Positions 16,842 through 25,740 are shown, counted from the stretch's first letter. The stretch: 43,533 nucleotides of DNA from Caldifarciminota bacterium (GCA_020355325.1 CP070664.1:1423818-1467350), one strand, 5' to 3'. Notes: generated from the sequence alone by a model not told the origin. Numbers and translations: made by a program.

Positions 16842-17705
16842 ATGAAGTTCCCCTATTATCCAGGTTGTACACTCTATACAAAGGCAAAACCTTTAAACAC
16901 ATCTATGCAGGCCACATTTGGTGCACTTGGAGTCGAGATTGTTGAATTACCACACTGGTATTGCTGCGGTACAACATTTACCCTTGCCCGTGACAATCGC
17001 ATGTCGCTCATCGCGCCATTGCGTATACTCGCAAAGGCACAGAAGGAGGATAGCAGAGTTTTAGTTCCGTGCTCTGTATGCTATAACACGCTCAAGAGAA
17101 CAAACTATATCCTCAAACAGGACCCAGAAGTTCTACAGATACTCAATGAGCATCTCGAGGAATCCTACGATGGGGGTGAACAGGTTGTGCACCCATTAGA
17201 ATTCTTCAGAGATAACAAAGAACGTGTGAAGAGTAAGATCGTAAAAGATTTAAAGGGTATGAAACTCGGTTGTTACTACGGATGTCTTCTGCTGAGACCA
17301 GAAGAAGAGATCCAATTCGACGACCCGGAGTCACCCACGATTTTTGAAGAATTTGTCAGTCTTATTGGAGCCGAACCCGTAGAATTCCCTCTCAAGGTCG
17401 AATGTTGTGGTTCATACCTCGTTGTAAACTCTCCTGAAGCAGCAGTTGAGGCGACATACAGATTACTCAAGAATGCGCGAGGGAATGGAGCCGAAGCGAT
17501 AGTTACGTCGTGTCCCTTATGCCACTATAATCTCGACGCCCTTCAAGCGAAAATCAAAGGCGTACATTCAGAATTTCGAGATATTCCTATATTTTATTTC
17601 ACGCAGATACTTGCGATTGCTCTCGGCTTAGGAGCAGATAGCGCGGGGCTTTCTCAAAACAAGGTTTCACCAATCAGTTTATTAAAGGAGCATAATTTAA
17701 CATGA
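16842..17705 (+). CDS. hdrB: Heterodisulfide reductase subunit B-like protein
   Basis: HdrB holds the two non-cubane iron-sulfur clusters that cleave disulfides in methanogens. In bacteria the substrate is usually unknown. The 287-aa protein starts KFPYYPGCTLYTKAK. It has two CCG domains: CCGTTF with CSVCYNTL, and CYYGC, CCGSYL and CPLCHYNLD. The full cysteine set for both clusters is visible. No Shine-Dalgarno lies before ATG 16842. The stop overlaps hdrA by 4 bp. With HdrA and MvhD it probably forms a bifurcating or electron-confurcating complex. The physiological disulfide or other acceptor cannot be told from sequence. Confidence 0.9.
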   Translation: MKFPYYPGCTLYTKAKPLNTSMQATFGALGVEIVELPHWYCCGTTFTLARDNRMSLIAPLRILAKAQKEDSRVLVPCSVCYNTLKRTNYILKQDPEVLQILNEHLEESYDGGEQVVHPLEFFRDNKERVKSKIVKDLKGMKLGCYYGCLLLRPEEEIQFDDPESPTIFEEFVSLIGAEPVEFPLKVECCGSYLVVNSPEAAVEATYRLLKNARGNGAEAIVTSCPLCHYNLDALQAKIKGVHSEFRDIPIFYFTQILAIALGLGADSAGLSQNKVSPISLLKEHNLT

Positions 17706-20700
17706 AGAGAATCGGCGTATTTATTTGTCATTGTGGTATCAATATTGCCAAGACTGTTGATGTCGAGGCATTGACCGAAGAAATTAAGAAGTATCCTGGT
17801 GTTGTCCATGCAGAAAATTATAAGTATATGTGTTCTGACCCAGGTCAGAATCTTGTAGTGGATGCGATAAAAAAACAGAAACTCGATGCGGTTGTCGTGG
17901 CCGCTTGCTCACCCACACTCCATGAGAATACATTCAGGAATACATCGGAACGAGGTGGGCTCAATCGTTATGTCTGTGAGATGGCAAATGTAAGGGAGCA
18001 GTGTTCATGGGTCCATGATGATAAAGCGATTGGAACAACAAAGGCGGCACACATCATCAAGAGCATTATTGAGAAGGTAAAATACGACGAAGCGCTTGAG
18101 CCCATATTGGTGGATGTAACAAGGCGTGCATTAGTGGTCGGTGGAGGTATTGCAGGAATTCAGGCAGCACTCGATATCGCCAACGCCGGCATTGAGACGA
18201 TTCTCGTTGAACGTTCGCCGTCTATTGGTGGTCACATGATACAACTTTCAGAGACATTCCCAACGCTCGACTGTTCTCAATGTATCATGACCCCCAAGAT
18301 GGTTGAGGTCGCACAGCATGATAAAATAAAATTGCTCACGTATAGTGAAATTGAAGAGATTTCCGGTTCGGTCGGTAATTTTAAGGTAAAGGTAAGGCGG
18401 AAATCGCCATTCGTGGATTGGGAGAAGTGCAATGGATGTGGTGAATGTGATTTGGCCTGTCCTGTTTCCACGGATAATGAATTTGAATGCCACCTCGCGA
18501 CGCAAAAGGCAATCTATAGACCGTTTCCTCAAGCAGTACCGAATAGATTTACTATCTCCAAGCTTGGTCAACCTCCTTGTCGGATTGCCTGTCCTGCTGG
18601 CGTGAATGCGCAGGGTTACATTGCGCTCATACGTGCTGGTAAATATAAGGAAGCCCTCGAACTCGAGCGGGAGGCAAATCCGTTTGCCAGTGTATGTGGT
18701 CGCGTGTGTAATCATCCCTGCGAATCTGACTGTGTTCGTGGTGAAGTAGAAGAACCCATTGCAATCGCTTCTTTAAAAAGATATGTAGCAGACGTCGGTT
18801 CATATCCCCTCGAACAGAAAAAGCCGACTGGAGAAAAGATTGCGGTTGTGGGGTCTGGTCCAGGTGGACTCTCTTGTGCGTATTTCTTGGCGAAAATGAA
18901 CTACCGAGTTACTGTCTACGAGGCAGAAAATGTAGCCGGTGGAATGCTCGTCTTAGGTATACCTGAGTTTCGTTTACCACGCAATGCAATACAGGCAGAT
19001 ATTGACTACATCAAATCATTTGGTGTAGAGATCAAGACCGGGGTCAGAGTTGGTGAGACGATGAGTCTCGATGATTTGCAGAAGAACCACCGTGCCGTAT
19101 TCATTGCGACCGGTGCATACGAAGAGATGAAATTGAACATCGATGGGGAAGATCTCCGTGGCGTGCTCCATTGCATCAGTTTTCTCGAAAAGGTAAATAA
19201 AGGCGAAAAGATCACGTTAGGAAAGAAGGTGGCTGTCATTGGTGGCGGTAATGCAGCGGTTGATGCTGCACGTGTAGCAAAACGATTAGGCAGCGATGTT
19301 ACAATTCTCTATCGTCGTTCGCGCAGAGAAATGCCCGCAAATTCTTGGGAAGTCGATGAGGCAGAACGAGAAGGCGTAAAAATTGAATTCCTCGTTGCGC
19401 CAACGAAGATTATTGGCACCAATAGGATGCAGGAGATTGAATGTATACGTATGGAACTCGGGGCACCTGACGCATCAGGAAGAAGGCGTCCGATACCTAT
19501 CGAGGGCAGCGAATTTCGAATTCCTGTCGACAATATCATTGTTGCGATCTCTCAGAAGCCACAGATTGATTGGCTCGAGCCAGCATTTGAGCGAACAAAG
19601 TGGGGTACGCTCGTTGTCGACCCTGACACACTCGAGACCAAGGTGAAGGGCGTGTATGCAGGAGGCGACGTCGTGACTGGTCCGGCGACAATTATCGAGG
19701 CAGTTGCAGCGGGCAAGAAGGCTGCAGAAGTGATCGATGCACACATACGGGGTGTGCCCGTTGTGCATAAGCAGTACAAGAAAGGTAGGCCTGAACCCGA
19801 AGACTTGAAACGGATACAGAAGGTGCTACGGGCTGAGATGCCAAAATTGGACGTCAATAAACGGAGCAAATTTGATGAAGTTGAACTCGGCTTCGAAGAA
19901 GAGGTTGCAAAGAAAGAGGCAGAACGTTGTCTCAACTGTGCAATTTGTTGTGAATGCCTCCAGTGTGAGACGGTGTGTGAGCCAAAAGCAATCGCACACG
20001 ATTTAGAAGACAAGATAGAGGAGTACGATGTCGGCGCACTCGTTGTCGCCACAGGGTTTGATCTCTACGACGCGGAGAGGTTAAAGGAATACGGCTATGG
20101 AACAGTGCAGGATGTGGTCACTTCATTACAGTTTGAGCGTCTATTATCCGCATCAGGACCGACAGCAGGAGAGTTGAAGCGGCCTTCTGATGGTCGAGTA
20201 CCGAAGAGAATTGTGTTTATTCAATGTGCCGGCTCACGGGACAAAGAGAATCATCTTGAATACTGTTCGAAAATTTGCTGTATGTATACTGCAAAACATG
20301 CACTCCTCTTTAAGCACAGGGTACATGACGGTGAGCCGATAATCTTTTATATAGATGTTAGAACCTCAGGAAAGGGATACGAGGAATTTTATAACCGTGT
20401 GACTGATGAAGGTACGCTCTATATTCGGGGAAAGGTATCGAAGGTGTATCAGGACAATGGTAGAATAGTTGTGCTCGGTGCAGATACATTATCCGGAAAG
20501 AAAGTTGAGGTAGATGCGGATATGGTGGTACTCGCACCGGCTATGGTTCCTACTGAAGGGAATGAGGAATTCGTCAGAAAATTGAAGATACAGTGTGACG
20601 CAAAAGGTTTCTTAACAGAGGCACATCCAAAATTAAGGCCGGTCGAGAGCCAGACAATGGGTATTTTTCTTGCCGGTGCAGCTCAGGGACCGAAGGATAT

Positions 20701-21016
20701 CCCGGAAGTTGTAGCACAGGCATCAGGAGCAGCCAGCAAGGCAATAGCCATACTTTCACAAGATAAGATCTCATTCGAACCAACGGTTGCCGGTGTTGAT
20801 GAAGATTTGTGTTCTGGTTGCAGTATCTGCGTGGGCGTCTGTCCGTACAATGCGCGGGAACTCGACAAAGAGAAAATGGTGGTTAAGGTTACTGAGGCGT
20901 TGTGTCAGGGCTGTGGGTCGTGTAGTGCTGCCTGTCCTTCAGGGGCAGCACAGCAGAAGAATCTCGTGGATAAGCAGATTGAGCAGATGGTTGTAACGGT
21001 ACTGGAGGAGAAATGA
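17702..21016 (+). CDS. hdrA: HdrA with an inserted GltD/NfnB-like NAD(P)H:FAD domain
   Basis: The 1,104-aa protein is about 450 residues longer than a plain HdrA. Residues 1-280 are the HdrA start: GVFICHCGINIA, FAD loop VVGGGIAGIQAA at 145-156, CSQC, and [4Fe-4S] CNGCGECDLACP near 243. Residues about 285-748 form a complete glutamate-synthase small-subunit/NfnB-like domain. It has CRIACPAG and CGRVCNHPCESDC cysteines, a first dinucleotide fold VVGSGPGGLSC, a second AVIGGGNAAVDAA, and GVYAGGDVVTG. HdrA then resumes with CLQCETVCEP and ends in two ferredoxin clusters (CSGCSICVGVCP, CQGCGSCSAACP). The inserted unit could supply NAD(P)H as electron donor or acceptor for flavin-based bifurcation. 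That role is inferred. ATG 17702 follows AAGGAG by 11 nt. Confidence 0.92.
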   Translation: MKRIGVFICHCGINIAKTVDVEALTEEIKKYPGVVHAENYKYMCSDPGQNLVVDAIKKQKLDAVVVAACSPTLHENTFRNTSERGGLNRYVCEMANVREQCSWVHDDKAIGTTKAAHIIKSIIEKVKYDEALEPILVDVTRRALVVGGGIAGIQAALDIANAGIETILVERSPSIGGHMIQLSETFPTLDCSQCIMTPKMVEVAQHDKIKLLTYSEIEEISGSVGNFKVKVRRKSPFVDWEKCNGCGECDLACPVSTDNEFECHLATQKAIYRPFPQAVPNRFTISKLGQPPCRIACPAGVNAQGYIALIRAGKYKEALELEREANPFASVCGRVCNHPCESDCVRGEVEEPIAIASLKRYVADVGSYPLEQKKPTGEKIAVVGSGPGGLSCAYFLAKMNYRVTVYEAENVAGGMLVLGIPEFRLPRNAIQADIDYIKSFGVEIKTGVRVGETMSLDDLQKNHRAVFIATGAYEEMKLNIDGEDLRGVLHCISFLEKVNKGEKITLGKKVAVIGGGNAAVDAARVAKRLGSDVTILYRRSRREMPANSWEVDEAEREGVKIEFLVAPTKIIGTNRMQEIECIRMELGAPDASGRRRPIPIEGSEFRIPVDNIIVAISQKPQIDWLEPAFERTKWGTLVVDPDTLETKVKGVYAGGDVVTGPATIIEAVAAGKKAAEVIDAHIRGVPVVHKQYKKGRPEPEDLKRIQKVLRAEMPKLDVNKRSKFDEVELGFEEEVAKKEAERCLNCAICCECLQCETVCEPKAIAHDLEDKIEEYDVGALVVATGFDLYDAERLKEYGYGTVQDVVTSLQFERLLSASGPTAGELKRPSDGRVPKRIVFIQCAGSRDKENHLEYCSKICCMYTAKHALLFKHRVHDGEPIIFYIDVRTSGKGYEEFYNRVTDEGTLYIRGKVSKVYQDNGRIVVLGADTLSGKKVEVDADMVVLAPAMVPTEGNEEFVRKLKIQCDAKGFLTEAHPKLRPVESQTMGIFLAGAAQGPKDIPEVVAQASGAASKAIAILSQDKISFEPTVAGVDEDLCSGCSICVGVCPYNARELDKEKMVVKVTEALCQGCGSCSAACPSGAAQQKNLVDKQIEQMVVTVLEEK

Positions 21017-21429
21017 TGAAGGGAAACTTTGAACCAAAAATAATCGGGTTTTTTTGTAAATGGTGTACATCTGCTGCAGCAGACCTTGCTGGGACATCAC
21101 GGAAAAAGTATCCAGCGAATGTGATACCGATTCGCTTCTTCTGCTCTTCGCGAATAGATCCACAGCATATACTTCAGGCATTTAGAAATGGAGCTGATGG
21201 AGTATTGATTGGAGGCTGCCATTTTGGTGACTGTCATTATCAAAACGGAAACTACAAAACAGCACGGCGTGTTGCTCTCTTACACAAATTACTCGAGGGT
21301 ATGGGTATTGATAAGAGACGCTTGAGACTCGAATGGATATCTGCTGCTGAGGGCGAGAAGTTCACGAAGGTCATCAAGGAATTTACTGATGAAATTAAAA
21401 AGCTTGGTTCGATACAAGGGAAGAATTAA
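21013..21429 (+). CDS. mvhD: MvhD-like electron-transfer subunit
   Basis: MvhD carries a [2Fe-2S] cluster and passes electrons from a hydrogenase or dehydrogenase to HdrA. The 138-aa protein shows the family cysteines (FFCKWCTSAAAD, FFCSSRID) and the GGCHFGDCHYQNGNY signature. It overlaps hdrA by 4 bp, starting at ATG 21013 or 21016. No hydrogenase or formate dehydrogenase gene is adjacent, so its electron partner may be encoded elsewhere or be the GltD-like domain in HdrA. Its stop overlaps rpsF by one base. Confidence 0.92.
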   Translation: MMKGNFEPKIIGFFCKWCTSAAADLAGTSRKKYPANVIPIRFFCSSRIDPQHILQAFRNGADGVLIGGCHFGDCHYQNGNYKTARRVALLHKLLEGMGIDKRRLRLEWISAAEGEKFTKVIKEFTDEIKKLGSIQGKN

Positions 21430-21722
21430 TGAAAGATTACGAAGCGATGTGTATTTTTAAACCGCAGTTGGACGAAGAAAAATTAGATAATGAAATTAAT
21501 GCTGTAGAGAAAACAATCAAGACGCAGGGTAAAGGTAATGTGACATTCGATAATTGGGGTAAAAGAACGTTAGCCTATCCAATTAAAAAGTTTAACGAAG
21601 GGATATATGTTAACTATCAGTTTACCGCCTTGCCGTTATCTATTACAAAGATAAAAGCAGCGGTCAAGCATCGGACGAACATTTTGAGGTTAATTATATT
21701 TACGAAGGGAAGGTCGAAGTGA
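21429..21722 (+). CDS. rpsF: 30S ribosomal protein S6
   Basis: The 97-aa protein has the S6 opening (KDYEAMCIFKPQLDEE) and the RTLAYPIKKFNEGIYV core. S6 binds S18 on the 30S platform. The ATG shares its first base with the mvhD stop (TAATG), so translation is coupled to the redox operon and no separate promoter is visible. It overlaps ssb by 4 bp. Confidence 0.97.
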   Translation: MKDYEAMCIFKPQLDEEKLDNEINAVEKTIKTQGKGNVTFDNWGKRTLAYPIKKFNEGIYVNYQFTALPLSITKIKAAVKHRTNILRLIIFTKGRSK

Positions 21723-22153
21723 ATCCTCTACGGCTCGGATATCTGAATAATGTGCAGTTGATCGGCCGATTGGTCGCCGATCCTGAACTGCGTTATACAC
21801 AGAAAGGTGCTCCAGTGTGTGATTTTCGGATCGCAAGTTCGCGGCGCTATAAGAATCGCGAGACTGGTGAGCCGCAAGAAGAGACGTTGTTCATTAATGT
21901 CGTTGCGTGGCGACGTCAGGCAGAACTTGCCAACGATTTTTTGAAGAAGGGGAGTGCAGTCCTCATTGAGGGACGGCTGCGTTCACGACAGTGGGAGACA
22001 AACACGGGTGAGAAGCGTTCCGCAATCGAGGTGATAGCTCGTCGTATTCAATTTCTCGATATGCCGACAGAAAAAGAAGTTTCTGAAGAGGGACCTGCCG
22101 CCGATACCGAAACTGAATATAAGGATGAGGGTGAGGTTGAGACACCTTTCTAA
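21719..22153 (+). CDS. ssb: Single-stranded DNA-binding protein
   Basis: The 144-aa protein has an OB fold of about 110 residues (NNVQLIGRLVADPELRYT, FINVVAWRRQAE, GSAVLIEGRLRSRQWE). An acidic tail ends ETPF, matching the partner-binding tip of bacterial SSB. Translation starts at GTG 21719, overlapping the rpsF stop. The order rpsF-ssb-rpsR is conserved across bacteria. Confidence 0.96.
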   Translation: MNPLRLGYLNNVQLIGRLVADPELRYTQKGAPVCDFRIASSRRYKNRETGEPQEETLFINVVAWRRQAELANDFLKKGSAVLIEGRLRSRQWETNTGEKRSAIEVIARRIQFLDMPTEKEVSEEGPAADTETEYKDEGEVETPF

Positions 22154-22192
22154 CGAGGTTGAGGAAGCAGTCACAATTTTAGAGGTGCAATA

Positions 22193-22396
22193 ATGCCAAG
22201 GAAGTGTCGTTTTTGTCATAAGAATATAAATGAAATTGATTACAAGGATACATCACTGCTCAAAGGTTTTATCAATGAGCGAGGAAAGATTCTGGCTCCG
22301 AGAATTACCGGTCTCTGTGCATTTCATCAAAGAAGACTTGCACTGGCTATCAAGCGGGCACGGGAAATAGCCCTTTTGCCTTACGAGATTAGGTGA
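22193..22396 (+). CDS. rpsR: 30S ribosomal protein S18
   Basis: The 67-aa protein has the S18 core ([20 protein letters not shown]) and an N-terminal CRFCHKN. The C-x-x-C plus the C/H of GLCAFH form a zinc-site-like set, the C+ form of S18. GAGGTG precedes ATG 22193. It starts 39 bp after ssb and overlaps the L9 start by one base (TGATG). Confidence 0.96.
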   Translation: MPRKCRFCHKNINEIDYKDTSLLKGFINERGKILAPRITGLCAFHQRRLALAIKRAREIALLPYEIR

Positions 22397-22845
22397 TGAA
22401 GATTATCCTCTTACGTGAAGTTGAGCGACTCGGCAAGCCATTTGACGTTGTTGATGTGAAAGATGGCTATGCACGGAACTATCTCTTTCCACGCAAACTC
22501 GCAATCATGGCAACTCCTGGAAACATCAGGGGATTAGAAAAATCAAAAAAACGTTTTTCGAAGAGAGAATCGGCAATGGAAGCCATGCATCAGTCGCTCA
22601 TCGACCAGCTCAATAACGTGAGCGTCAAAACAACCATCAAAACTGGTATCGATGGCAAGTCTTTTGGAAGTATTACGTCGAGCGATATTTCGAAACTTTT
22701 AAAAAATGAAGGTATCGAAATTGATAAGAAGCATATCGTGCTCGACGAACCGATAAAACGTCCTGGTGTTTACGACATAAAAGTCCACCTCCATGAGCAA
22801 ACCAATGTGCAGTTCAAGCTTGTTGTATTAGAGGAAGGAGTCTAA
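22396..22845 (+). CDS. rplI: 50S ribosomal protein L9
   Basis: The 149-aa protein shows the L9 N-domain ([33 protein letters not shown]), the long connecting helix and the C-domain. ATG 22396 overlaps the rpsR stop. A GTG one codon earlier is an alternative. Its last codons contain the AAGGAG that serves the next gene. Confidence 0.96.
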   Translation: MKIILLREVERLGKPFDVVDVKDGYARNYLFPRKLAIMATPGNIRGLEKSKKRFSKRESAMEAMHQSLIDQLNNVSVKTTIKTGIDGKSFGSITSSDISKLLKNEGIEIDKKHIVLDEPIKRPGVYDIKVHLHEQTNVQFKLVVLEEGV

Positions 22846-22848
22846 ATT
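22835..22848 (+). promoter_or_regulatory. Shine-Dalgarno and inferred AUU start of the DUF151 nuclease
   Basis: AAGGAG (22835-22840) lies 5 nt before ATT 22846-22848, which directly follows the rplI TAA. The next standard start (GTG 22897) would delete the conserved first strand, so AUU is the best start. Confidence 0.6.
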
Positions 22849-23325
22849 TTAGAAGTTTTTGTTAGCGGCGTTATCGAAGACCAACAGTATCACTATGTGG
22901 TGTTGTTAAAAGAGAAGCACGGCGACCGTACATTGCCCATATGGATTGGTGAGAATGAGGCAATGGCAATTGCATATTCGCTTCAGGGATTCAAACCGCC
23001 ACGCCCACTCACACATGACTTGTTGAAGCTTATTATCGATGCATTTCAGGCAAAGGTAACCAGAATAGGTATCATGGAATTGAAGAATGAGACCTACTTT
23101 GCGAAAATATTTATTGAGTGTGATTCGCGAGTGGTTGCACTCGATGCTCGTCCATCAGACTCAATCGCGCTTGCCTTGCGAACAGGGTCTACAATTTTTG
23201 TGAATGATGAGATCATGAATGAAAATGGAATCGTATTCCCGGGTGATAAAAGTGTTGATGAATTAAAACGTCGCTTAAGAAGTACAAAGCCAGAAGATTT
23301 TGGAGAATTCAAGTTTAAAAAGTAG
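22846..23325 (+). CDS. DUF151 bifunctional nuclease family protein, inferred AUU start
   Basis: The core motifs LPIWIGENEAMAIA, PPRPLTHDLL and LDARPSDSIALALRT are diagnostic of the DUF151 family. Some plant members have nuclease activity, but the bacterial role is unknown. With AUU 22846 the protein is 159 aa, and its N-terminus (LEVFVSGVIEDQQYHYVVLL) matches the expected opening strands. With GTG 22897 these would be missing. It follows rplI with no gap and lies 28 bp before the CBS protein, inside the ribosomal run. Confidence 0.88.
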   Translation: MLEVFVSGVIEDQQYHYVVLLKEKHGDRTLPIWIGENEAMAIAYSLQGFKPPRPLTHDLLKLIIDAFQAKVTRIGIMELKNETYFAKIFIECDSRVVALDARPSDSIALALRTGSTIFVNDEIMNENGIVFPGDKSVDELKRRLRSTKPEDFGEFKFKK

Positions 23326-23353
23326 CCAGTCTTGAAAACAACCAACATTTAAA

Positions 23354-24085
23354 TTGAAGGCAGGGGACAAGCTCGATCTCACTGGAATTTCCAGCACTGA
23401 AAAGCGAATGATTAAAGAAATCCTTGCGATAAGAGAGCGAAAGGTCAATAAAATCATGGTTCCAGCAAACGAGGTTGTTGCTTTTTCATGCAACGATACA
23501 CTCGCCGATGTTATAGAGCGCTATAGACAATACCACTACTCACGTTATCCTGTGTACCTTAACAATTTGGACCACATTGTTGGTGTACTCTATATAAAAG
23601 ATATTATTTTATTCTGGAACGATTATAGAGAGTATCCTGTCGTTGAATTCATTCGGCTTCCCCATTTTGTCTACGAAGATCGTCATGCATTAGACGTGTT
23701 CCTCGAATTGCAGAAATTGAGACTTTCATGCGGTGTCGTGATAGATGAATTTGGCGGCGTTTCGGGTATTATCAGTGTTGAAGATTTAATAGAGGAAATA
23801 GTTGGCGATATCGAAGACGAATTTGATAAGGCGAAGCGCCCGCTTATAGAAAAAATTTCTGAGAAGGAATACATTGTGTATACGAGGTTAGAGTTAGATG
23901 ATTTTTCAGACCGCTTCAATTTGAAAATCGACGAGGAGGATGTGTCGACCGTTGGGGGGTTAATTCTCAAACACGCTGACCGTATTCCCAAGGTTGGAGA
24001 AACGATTCAGTACAGAAATTTGAAATTCACCATTCTGGAGGGAACGAGGAGAAAAATTAGTAAGGTCAAAGTAGAGAGAGTGTAG
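23354..24085 (+). CDS. CBS-pair and CorC/HlyC-domain protein
   Basis: The 243-aa protein has a CBS pair (VNKIMVPANEVVAF, HYSRYPVYLNNLDHIVGVLY, GVVIDEFGGVSGIISVEDLI) and the acidic EEIVGDIEDEFD stretch. A C-terminal CorC_HlyC domain follows (STVGGLILKHADRIPKVGE). This is the cytosolic half of CorC/YfjD-type proteins linked to divalent cation efflux. The DUF21 membrane domain is absent. The start is uncertain: TTG 23354 has no Shine-Dalgarno, and the frame is closed upstream at 23333-23335. It may work with a separate membrane protein. Confidence 0.85.
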   Translation: MKAGDKLDLTGISSTEKRMIKEILAIRERKVNKIMVPANEVVAFSCNDTLADVIERYRQYHYSRYPVYLNNLDHIVGVLYIKDIILFWNDYREYPVVEFIRLPHFVYEDRHALDVFLELQKLRLSCGVVIDEFGGVSGIISVEDLIEEIVGDIEDEFDKAKRPLIEKISEKEYIVYTRLELDDFSDRFNLKIDEEDVSTVGGLILKHADRIPKVGETIQYRNLKFTILEGTRRKISKVKVERV

Positions 24086-24095
24086 CGGTACTCGT

Positions 24096-24848
24096 ATGGA
24101 GACATTGTACAACATTAAGCACAACTGGGATGAGTTTGCAGCATCGGATCCGTTGTGGTCAATTCTTCCTCTGCCAGAGAAAAAAAACAACGCATGGAGT
24201 CCTGAAGAACTCTTCGAGACCGGAAGAAAAGAAATAAAATCTGTTATGAATTATATCGATACACTCAATATGAGACCCGGAAACAATAAAGCCTTGGATT
24301 TTGGCTGCGGTGTTGGTAGATTAACGCAGGCACTGGCCGATTATTACGATACCTGTTATGGCGTGGATATTTCCGGTAAGATGTTAGAATTAGCGGCTCA
24401 TTATAATCACTACGGTGAGCGGTGTATATATGTGCTCAATGATACGAGTGACCTGCGCATTTTCAAGGATACCACATTCGACTTCATTTATTCAAATATT
24501 GTGTTTCAACATATCCCACCTCTCTATAGTTTAAGATATATCAGAGAATTTTTACGGATTATAAAACCAGATGGGTTGATTATATTTCAAATTACGGTCG
24601 AGCAGTTGCCAATCTTTGGAACGCGCCTCAGAAATTTGATCAAACGGATTATGCCCATACAATTGCGCAGACTGTATAAACGATTGCGCTACGGTACGTG
24701 GGCAATTAAAGACATGTATTGTATTAGAAAGGAAGATTTGGATAATTTCATTGAAGGACACGGCGGAAGAATCATTGATACCGTTTCTGATCCGTCGACG
24801 CTTCCTCGATATAAGGGATTGAGGTACTGTATCAAAAGAAAAGAGTGA
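24096..24848 (+). CDS. Class I SAM-dependent methyltransferase
   Basis: The 250-aa protein has motif I LDFGCGVGRLTQAL, then YGVDISGKMLELA, FDFIYSNIVFQHI and LRIIKPDGLIIFQ. These give a complete class I Rossmann-type methyltransferase of the methyltransferase-11/25 kind. The substrate cannot be predicted. The C-terminal part is basic (RLRNLIKRIMPIQLRRLYKR cut from about residues 170-190), hinting at membrane or nucleic-acid contact. It starts 10 bp after the CBS protein and ends the long co-directional run. Confidence 0.85.
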   Translation: METLYNIKHNWDEFAASDPLWSILPLPEKKNNAWSPEELFETGRKEIKSVMNYIDTLNMRPGNNKALDFGCGVGRLTQALADYYDTCYGVDISGKMLELAAHYNHYGERCIYVLNDTSDLRIFKDTTFDFIYSNIVFQHIPPLYSLRYIREFLRIIKPDGLIIFQITVEQLPIFGTRLRNLIKRIMPIQLRRLYKRLRYGTWAIKDMYCIRKEDLDNFIEGHGGRIIDTVSDPSTLPRYKGLRYCIKRKE

Positions 24849-24885
24849 ATCGCGAACGTTTCATTCAAAATTTTACGCAGGTTTA

Positions 24886-24913
24886 TTGACACTACAGTTG
24901 TCAGAAGTATAGT
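24886..24913 (+). promoter_or_regulatory. Sigma-70 promoter of the lipoprotein gene
   Basis: TTGACA (24886-24891) and TATAGT (24908-24913) are 16 bp apart. The predicted leader of about 20 nt carries AAAGGAGG right before ATG 24940. Confidence 0.75.
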
Positions 24914-24939
24914 GGAGATAGTATTCTGAAAGGAGGATC

Positions 24940-25500
24940 ATGAAAGCGCACTACTGCATTTTTGTTATCACTGCTTTCTTTTTATCATGTGTACACTGTG
25001 GTGCTCCGTCTGAGCCGAAAGAATATATACACACACGAGCCGGTTTTAAAATAACTGCTCCTGCTGGTTGGAAAAAAAAGTCTGAAGATTTTGAGATGTT
25101 TGAATTTCGTTCTGGTGATTACAAATTAGTAGAAGTTGGTGGATTTGCCTTGGGTATTCCTCCAGATGATTTCTATCGCCTCACCGATGATGATTTTTTT
25201 GCCCTCCTCAGAGAATCAACAAGAGAAGGCCTCGATAGCTACTGTACAGAGGCAACGATTCGGGATTACACGATTAGTGATTCACGTGAGACTGTGTGGG
25301 GTGATCGAATTGCCTATCGTGCGCAGGCAAAAGGTTATTCTAACGAGACAATGGCATCGATGGTCGTGGATATTATTGCAATTGTCTATGAAGAGAAGAG
25401 CCGTGTGTATATGTTCGCATCTCAAATTGACGAAAAGGCTTATGCACAGACGAAGAAATATCTCGAATTAATGATCGCAAGTTTCCAGATTATAGAATAA
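24940..25500 (+). CDS. Putative lipoprotein of unknown function
   Basis: The 186-aa protein begins MKAHYCIFVITAFFLSC, a short positive end and hydrophobic stretch followed by a possible lipobox cysteine (C17; C20 also possible). The mature part (GFKITAPAGWKK, DDFYRLTDDDFFALLRES, VYMFASQIDEKAY) has the alternating pattern of small beta-rich lipoproteins resembling PsbP/MOG1-like or DUF1795-type folds. That fold resemblance is a guess. It has its own promoter and a strong Shine-Dalgarno and appears monocistronic. Confidence 0.75.
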   Translation: MKAHYCIFVITAFFLSCVHCGAPSEPKEYIHTRAGFKITAPAGWKKKSEDFEMFEFRSGDYKLVEVGGFALGIPPDDFYRLTDDDFFALLRESTREGLDSYCTEATIRDYTISDSRETVWGDRIAYRAQAKGYSNETMASMVVDIIAIVYEEKSRVYMFASQIDEKAYAQTKKYLELMIASFQIIE

Positions 25501-25740
25501 ACGACGAAAACTGCTTCTCAGGAAAATCATTAATATTTTGGAGCCAATCTTTACAGTCTACAAATTGTAAATTCTCCAAGCTAACATCCATTCTTTCTTA
25601 CTATCATAATTACATACCATGGCACGCTGCCTCAATGTCTTAATTTTAAATAACGTTTCCAAAATCGACTTAAATAAAATTGATTTTTCTTTTAGTATCA
25701 GTGTAGAATATAGAGATTTGACCCCACGTGCTCTCTATCT
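25501..25740. other. AT-rich gap between convergent genes
   Basis: No gene, tRNA or convincing terminator was found. Only weak short repeats are present (TACAAATTGTA near 25558, ATAGAG/CTCTAT near 25710-25737). Confidence 0.5.

Noticed and set aside
25705..25740. ATAGAG/CTCTAT repeat downstream of uvrC as a terminator
   Set aside because: The stem is only 6 bp with a 15-nt loop and no U-tract.
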